Assembly (NCBI RefSeq): GCF_024600715.1
Contig: NZ_CP102332.1
Span: 6,138,001 to 6,202,000 of the forward strand
DNA length: 64,000 nucleotides
Direction: 5' to 3'
From: Streptomyces changanensis
Lineage (GTDB): Bacteria; Actinomycetota; Actinomycetes; Streptomycetales; Streptomycetaceae
Position numbers and translations under genes: made by a program. The notes below the pieces were generated by a model. It worked only from the letters and a program-made list of their open reading frames with translations. It did not search any database and was not told the DNA's origin. This document shows, one piece after another, positions 59,419 to 64,000 of the stretch; positions within the stretch are counted from its first letter, which is position 1; each line of letters starts with the position of its first letter.

Positions 59419-61152
59419 GTGAACCACACCTACGCGGTGGCGGCGGTCGCCGCCGTCGTCCTCGCCACCGTCCTCATCGGCTCCCTCGGCCTGCGCATCT
59501 CCCGCACCACGTCCGACTTCTACGTGGCCTCGCGGACCGTCGGCCCCGGTCTCAACGCCGCCGCCATCAGCGGCGAGTACCTCTCCGCCGCGTCCTTCCT
59601 CGGCATAGCCGGGCTCGTCCTCCTCCAGGGCCCCGACATGCTCTGGTACCCGGTCGGCTACACCGCCGGATACCTCGTCCTGCTCGTGCTCGTCGCCGCC
59701 CCGCTGCGCCGCTCGGGGGCGTACACGCTCTCCGACTTCGCCGAGGCCCGCCTGGAGTCCACCCTGGTCAGGAGGCTGGCCAGCCTCTTCGTCGTCGGTA
59801 TCGGCTGGCTGTACCTGATGCCCCAGCTCCAGGGCGCGGGGCTCACCCTGGAGATCGTCACCGGCGCGCCCGGCTGGGTCGGCGGTCTGCTCGTCGCCGT
59901 CGTCGTCACGGGCGCCGTCGCCGCGGGCGGCATGCGCAGCATCACCTTCGTCCAGGCGTTCCAGTACTGGCTGAAGCTGACGGCGCTCCTCGTGCCCGCC
60001 CTCTTCCTCGTCACCGCCTGGATCGGCGACGACGCGCCGCGCGCCCGGTTCGACGCGCCCGCCGTCCTGCGCGAACACACCACCGTCCGCCTCGCCGACA
60101 CCGTCCGCGTCGCCGTCGACGCCCCGCTGACCGTCACCGTCTCCGGCGCGGTCGACGCGGTGGTCCACGACGGGCGGCCGGTCACCCTCGCCGCCGGCAC
60201 GCACCGCATCGAGGCCGGCACCACGCTGGGCTTCCCGCCCGGCGCCCACGTCCCCGAGCGGGTCGCCGACGGCGACGACCCGCTCGGCTGGTCCCGCTCC
60301 CTCGCCGGCGTCCGCGACGGCCAGCAGCTGTACGCCACCTACGGCCTGATCCTCGCCACCTTCCTCGGCACCATGGGCCTGCCGCACGTGGCGGTGCGCT
60401 TCTACACCAGCCCCCACGGCCGGGCCGCCCGCCGCACCACCCTCGTCGTCCTCGGCCTGGTCGGCGCGTTCTACCTGCTGCCGCCCCTCTACGGAGCCCT
60501 CGGCCGCGTCTACGCGCCCGAACTGGCCCTCACCGGCGCCGCCGACGCCGCCGTGCTCGTCCTGCCCGACCGGGTCGTCGGCGGCCTGGCCGGCGACCTG
60601 CTCGGCGCCCTCCTCGCGGGCGGCGCGTTCGCCGCCTTCCTGTCGACGGCCTCCGGGCTGACCATGTCGGTGGCGGGCGTCCTCACCCAGGACGTGCTGC
60701 CCTCCCGGGGCGTACGCCACTTCCGCCTCGCCACACCGCTCGCGATGGCCGTGCCGCTGGCGCTCGGCGCCGTCGCCAGCAACGTGCCCGTCGCCGACGC
60801 GGTGGGGCTCGCCTTCGCGGTGTCGGCGTCGTCGTTCTGCCCACTGCTCGTCCTCGGCATCTGGTGGCGCCGGCTCACCCCGCCCGGAGCCGTGGCCGGT
60901 CTCCTCACCGGCGGCGGCGCCGCGCTGACCGCCGTCATGGCGACGCGCGCCGGGCTCGCCCCCGACGGCTGGCCGCACACCCTGATGGCCTGGCCCGCCG
61001 TCTGGTCGGTGCCGCTCGGCTTCGTCACCATGGTCTGCGTCTCGCTGGCCACCCCCCGCCACGTCCCGCCCGGCACCGCCGCGATCCTCGCCCGGCTGCA
61101 CCTGCCCGAAGGGCTCGTCGGCCGCCCCGAGACCGAGGGGGCCGTCCGGTGA
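59419..61152 (+). CDS. Sodium:solute symporter, ActP/MctC (monocarboxylate) type
   Basis: A 577-residue SSS-family carrier with about 13 membrane segments. TTSDFYVASRTVGPGLNAAA, ISGEYLSAASFLGIAGLVLL and YPVGYTAGYLVLLVLVAAPL are strongly ActP-like, as are TLSDFAEARLESTLVRRLAS and GTMGLPHVAVRFYTSPHGRA. Residues about 205-290 form an extra extracytoplasmic insertion also found in actinobacterial monocarboxylate carriers. Probable substrates are acetate, pyruvate or propionate. GTG 59419 is chosen. The stop overlaps the sensor kinase start (GTGA). Confidence 0.92.
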   Translation: MNHTYAVAAVAAVVLATVLIGSLGLRISRTTSDFYVASRTVGPGLNAAAISGEYLSAASFLGIAGLVLLQGPDMLWYPVGYTAGYLVLLVLVAAPLRRSGAYTLSDFAEARLESTLVRRLASLFVVGIGWLYLMPQLQGAGLTLEIVTGAPGWVGGLLVAVVVTGAVAAGGMRSITFVQAFQYWLKLTALLVPALFLVTAWIGDDAPRARFDAPAVLREHTTVRLADTVRVAVDAPLTVTVSGAVDAVVHDGRPVTLAAGTHRIEAGTTLGFPPGAHVPERVADGDDPLGWSRSLAGVRDGQQLYATYGLILATFLGTMGLPHVAVRFYTSPHGRAARRTTLVVLGLVGAFYLLPPLYGALGRVYAPELALTGAADAAVLVLPDRVVGGLAGDLLGALLAGGAFAAFLSTASGLTMSVAGVLTQDVLPSRGVRHFRLATPLAMAVPLALGAVASNVPVADAVGLAFAVSASSFCPLLVLGIWWRRLTPPGAVAGLLTGGGAALTAVMATRAGLAPDGWPHTLMAWPAVWSVPLGFVTMVCVSLATPRHVPPGTAAILARLHLPEGLVGRPETEGAVR

Positions 61153-62351
61153 CCGGGACGCTCCTCGCCGCGCTCGCCGCCGGCGGGGCGCTGCTGACGG
61201 CCGCCGGCTACGCGCTCGGCCGGCTGGCCGCCCTGCGGGCCGGACGCGACCGCCTCGACCTCGGCACGCCCGTCGAACGCGCCACCTTCCACACCCTGCA
61301 CACCGCGTCGCTCGCCGCGCCGCCGCTGCGGGCGGGACTCACGGAGGACACCGCCCGCAAGGCCGCCCGCAGGCTCCGTCCCCTGCTCGGCACCGAGGCC
61401 CTCGCCCTGACCGACCGCACGGCCGTGCTCGCCTGGGACGGCTCCGGCGCCCACCACGCCGACCAGGTGATGGAGCGGGTCGCCGAGGTCCTCGAAACCG
61501 GGCGCGGGCAGAGCCTGCGCGCCGTGTGCGAGGACCCCGGCTGCCCCCTGCGCTGGGCGGTCATCGCCCCGCTCACCGGCGAGGAGGGCGTGGCCGGCGC
61601 CCTCGTCGCCTACGGGTCGCACGAGTCGGCCGTCCTCGTGCGCGCCGCGACGGAGGTGGCCCGCTGGGTCTCCGTCCAACTGGAGCTGGCCGAGCTGGAC
61701 CTGTCCCGGACACGGCTCATCGAGGCGGAGATCCGTGCCCTGCGCGCCCAGATCTCCCCGCACTTCGTCTACAACTCGCTCGCCGCCATCGCGTCCTTCG
61801 TCCGTACCGACCCCGAGCGGGCCCGGGAGCTGCTGCTGGAGTTCGCCGACTTCACCCGCTACTCCTTCCGCCGGCACGGGGACTTCACGCGGCTCGCGGA
61901 CGAGCTGCGCTCCATCGAGCAGTACCTCGCCCTCGCCGGCGCCCGCTTCGGGGACCGGTTGCAGGTGACGCTGCAGATCGCCCCCGAGGTGCTGCCGGTC
62001 ACCCTGCCGTTCCTGTGTCTCCAGCCGCTCGTGGAGAACGCCGTCAAGCACGGCCTGGAGGACTCGCGCACCACCTGCCGGATCACCATCGCGGCGCAGG
62101 ACGCGGGCGCCGAGGCCGTCGTGACCATCGAGGACGACGGCGTCGGCATGGACCCCGCCGTCCTGCGCGCCATCCTCGCCGGGGAACGCCCGAGGGCCTC
62201 CGGGATCGGTCTGCCCAACGTCGACGAGCGGCTGCGCCAGGCGTACGGGGACGACTACGGGCTCGTCGTCGAGACGGGCGTCGACGCGGGCATGAAGGTC
62301 ACCGTCCGCATCCCCAAGTACCGGGCGGGCGTCCACCCCGACGCCCCGTAG
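61149..62351 (+). CDS. LytS-type sensor histidine kinase
   Basis: A 400-residue kinase. A single N-terminal membrane helix (about 1-30), a GAF-like sensory region (about 45-180, with CEDPGCPLRWAVIAPLTGEE), then the HisKA_LytS segment RALRAQISPHFVYNSLAAIA with the phospho-His, and HATPase motifs PLVENAVKHGL, IEDDGVGMD and GIGLPNVDERLRQAYG. The short membrane part suggests cytoplasmic sensing or sensing through the adjacent symporter. GTG 61149 overlaps the symporter stop. It should phosphorylate the LytTR regulator at 58102. Confidence 0.94.
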   Translation: MTGTLLAALAAGGALLTAAGYALGRLAALRAGRDRLDLGTPVERATFHTLHTASLAAPPLRAGLTEDTARKAARRLRPLLGTEALALTDRTAVLAWDGSGAHHADQVMERVAEVLETGRGQSLRAVCEDPGCPLRWAVIAPLTGEEGVAGALVAYGSHESAVLVRAATEVARWVSVQLELAELDLSRTRLIEAEIRALRAQISPHFVYNSLAAIASFVRTDPERARELLLEFADFTRYSFRRHGDFTRLADELRSIEQYLALAGARFGDRLQVTLQIAPEVLPVTLPFLCLQPLVENAVKHGLEDSRTTCRITIAAQDAGAEAVVTIEDDGVGMDPAVLRAILAGERPRASGIGLPNVDERLRQAYGDDYGLVVETGVDAGMKVTVRIPKYRAGVHPDAP

Positions 62352-62405
62352 GAGCCATTCCCGCCGGGCTCCGCCGGGGTCGGGCGGGCCGGGCGGGGTC
62401 GGGTG

Positions 62406-63506
62406 CTACAGCGCCGTCCACGGGGTGGCGGGGTCGGCGCGGCGGCGCTGCCGGTCGGCGCCCGTGCCGTGGGCGAGCACCGCCTCCACCAGCGCGGTCA
62501 CCTCCCGCGCGTCCCCGCTCGCCTCCAGCGCCGGCCGCACCCGGGTGAGCAGCGCCCGCACCGCCTCGGCGGCCGGGACGCGCGCTCCGGTCACGGGGTG
62601 GACGGCCGGACCGCGCAGCCCGTGGCGGGCCGCCGTCCACAGGGCCGCGGCCAGCATGTGGTCGGGCGGGTCCGGCGCCGGGCGGCCGCGGGCGACGGCG
62701 TCCAGGGCCGAGGTGACCAGCGCGCGGGTCAGCCCGGCCTGCAGGACCGCCTCGTCGACGCTCGGCGTGACGTCCGCGACGCGCACCTCGACGGTCGGCA
62801 GGTGGTGGGAGGGGCGCGCCAGCCAGTACGCGTTGGCCGCCCGGACGGGCAGGACGCCGGTCCCGCGCAGGGCGGCGACGGTGCGGTCGTAGTGCGCGGC
62901 GGAGGTGAAGCGGGGCGGGATCTGGTGGGTCGGCCAGCGGGCCAGGACGAGCGTGCGCCAGCTGGCGTGACCGGTGTCCGCGCCCCGGTGGTAGGGCGAG
63001 TTCGCGGAGAGCGCGAGCAGCACCGGCAGCCAGGGCCGCAGGTGGCCGAGGACCGCGACGGCCGTCTCGCGGTCCGGTACGCCGACGTGCACGTGGCAGC
63101 CGCACGTCTCGGTCTCGTCCGTCAGCCGTCCGTACAGCCGGGCCATCTGCCGGTAGTGCGGCGTGGGCGTGACCGTACGGGCCGGGGCGGCCATGGGCGC
63201 GGTACCGCTGGCGAGCGGCCGCAGCCCCGCCTTGCGCGCCGCCCGGTCCAGCCGCGCCCGCGCGGCGGCCAGTTCCGTACGGAGCCGGGCGAGGTCCGTG
63301 CAGACGTCCGTGGCGGTCTCCACCATGGTCGGTAGCAGCTCGCGCTGGAACTCCCGGCCCCCGCCGCCCTCCGGCCGGGGCCGGGCCCGGTCCGCGGCCA
63401 GTACGTCGTCGCACCCGCCCACGGGAGCGCCGTCGACCGCGTCGACGAGGAGGAACTCCTCCTCGACGCCCACGGTCACCCCGCGCGGCACGGGAATCGC
63501 GACCAT
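62406..63506 (-). CDS. YbdK-type carboxylate-amine (glutamate-cysteine) ligase
   Basis: A 366-residue ATP-dependent ligase of the GCS2 family. It starts with RGVTVGVEEEFLLVDAVDGA, the Mg/ATP-binding EEE motif. ETCGCHVHVGVPDRETAVAV and LPVLLALSANSPYHRGADTG follow, with PTVEVRVADVTPSVDEAVLQ late in the chain. Such enzymes join glutamate to an amine or cysteine weakly; the native substrate is unknown. ATG 63506 is chosen; GTGs three and four codons earlier are possible. It is convergent with the kinase gene across 54 bases. Confidence 0.92.
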   Translation of the reverse strand: MVAIPVPRGVTVGVEEEFLLVDAVDGAPVGGCDDVLAADRARPRPEGGGGREFQRELLPTMVETATDVCTDLARLRTELAAARARLDRAARKAGLRPLASGTAPMAAPARTVTPTPHYRQMARLYGRLTDETETCGCHVHVGVPDRETAVAVLGHLRPWLPVLLALSANSPYHRGADTGHASWRTLVLARWPTHQIPPRFTSAAHYDRTVAALRGTGVLPVRAANAYWLARPSHHLPTVEVRVADVTPSVDEAVLQAGLTRALVTSALDAVARGRPAPDPPDHMLAAALWTAARHGLRGPAVHPVTGARVPAAEAVRALLTRVRPALEASGDAREVTALVEAVLAHGTGADRQRRRADPATPWTAL

Positions 63507-63661
63507 CCAGACCACCACTCCCGCCCCAGCCGTCCGGTCCTCGCGCTCGCTGCGGACGCCGGCGGGGCCGGCGGCCGCGACCAGGATGACCGGCACGGAC
63601 GCCCGGGGGCAACAGCGCCTCCCCGGCCCCGGCCGGACCGCGCGGCCCCGGCCGGTCCGGC

Positions 63662-64000
63662 TCAGTACAGGTGCAGCGCCAGATGGCCCAGTGGCAGGCC
63701 CAGCTGCCAGGAGGGCAGCCACGCCTGCGCGGACTCGTCGACCACGAGCCCCGTGGCGGGCGGCGCGGGCAGGGCGCCGAGGTCGGCGGCGAGCAGCAGG
63801 GTCTCCTCCAGCAGCCGCCAGGTCTCCAGCGCCAGGACCACCCCCGGCTCGCCGTCGCCCTCGCGCGCCCGCCGCTCGGCCAGCCGGGCGCGCACCCAGT
63901 CCTGCCACGGATGGTCGTACGAGGTGCGGTCCAGCCACTCGTCGAGCTGGTCCTCGGGGGCCGCGCCGTCGCTCAGGTAGATCGTCAGCGCGAGCGTCCG
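63662..64000 (-). CDS. C-terminal part of an unidentified protein, cut by window edge
   Basis: About 112 residues are visible, reading RTLALTIYLSDGAAPEDQLD at the window edge and ending in LPSWQLGLPLGHLALHLY. The composition is that of a real gene (high G/C at third positions, no internal stops through to 64000). Trp-rich and Leu-rich helices are present, but I do not recognise a family. The true start lies beyond the window. It precedes the YbdK-type gene on the same strand with 155 bases between them. Confidence 0.7.
   Translation of the reverse strand, partial: RTLALTIYLSDGAAPEDQLDEWLDRTSYDHPWQDWVRARLAERRAREGDGEPGVVLALETWRLLEETLLLAADLGALPAPPATGLVVDESAQAWLPSWQLGLPLGHLALHLY

Noticed and set aside
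56556..62351. A single open plus-strand frame of about 1931 codons
   Set aside because: For most of its length it is an Arg/Pro-rich shadow of the Fpg, LytTR and symporter genes in other frames. Only the last 400 codons, from GTG 61149, have family motifs (LytS kinase).

Overview
The window is high-GC actinobacterial DNA, most probably from a Streptomyces. The signs are strong G/C third-position bias in every convincing gene, many GTG starts, tight ATGA/GTGA/TGATG gene overlaps, and a typical streptomycete gene set: an Rpf-LysM-M23 wall hydrolase, a PAS-GAF-PP2C-HATPase phosphatase, DUF6777, DUF1990, a DUF574-type methyltransferase and an XRE/ImmA/MAB_1171c trio. No rRNA, tRNA, transposase or CRISPR array was seen.

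Layout. (1) 1-4872, minus strand: an Opp/Nik-type ABC importer (binding protein, two permeases, dual-cassette ATPase) behind a promoter covered by a Zur-like palindrome. (2) 5038-6217: a small membrane-anchored protein and a VOC-fold protein, closed by a strong hairpin. (3) 6563-39624: a large secondary-metabolite locus. Its recognisable core is a complete phenazine pathway, phzB-phzC-phzD-phzE-phzF-phzG (36980 down to 31202, minus strand), read from a near-consensus promoter that faces an XRE-ImmA-MAB_1171c regulatory trio. The same-strand run continues through a free-standing NRPS adenylation domain, a KAS III-like enzyme, an aryl-carrier-type protein, a BBE-type flavin oxidase and a frameshifted LuxR regulator. 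Further left are a WYL regulator, a second BBE oxidase, a LuxE/LuxC-like carboxylate-reducing pair, a LysR regulator, and a block of carrier protein, monomodular PKS with a dead AT, thioesterase, aldo/keto reductase, lipocalin-like protein, methyltransferase, an oxidase-methyltransferase fusion and an MFS exporter. The likely reading is that chorismate becomes a phenazine mono- or dicarboxylic acid, which is then activated, reduced, extended or esterified, oxidised or coupled, methylated and exported.

(4) 39923-42721: a secreted GH5 cellulase and a secreted alpha/beta hydrolase with a CebR-like box upstream. (5) 43361-53840: panD, a proline-rich small ORF, the wall hydrolase, a 2Fe-2S protein, a zinc-ribbon SDR, a 58-residue peptide gene, then a leftward group (YndJ-like, DUF1990, lipase-maturation-factor-like) governed by two inverted 14-bp operators, and a DUF6777 lipoprotein. 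(6) 53948-64000: the multidomain PP2C phosphatase, an Fpg/Nei glycosylase, a short anti-sigma-like zinc protein, a LytTR regulator / DUF485 / acetate-type symporter / LytS-type kinase module, a YbdK-type carboxylate-amine ligase, and the C-terminus of an unidentified gene.

Functions come from reading motifs and recalling family features. No database search was run, and regulatory sites are pattern matches only.
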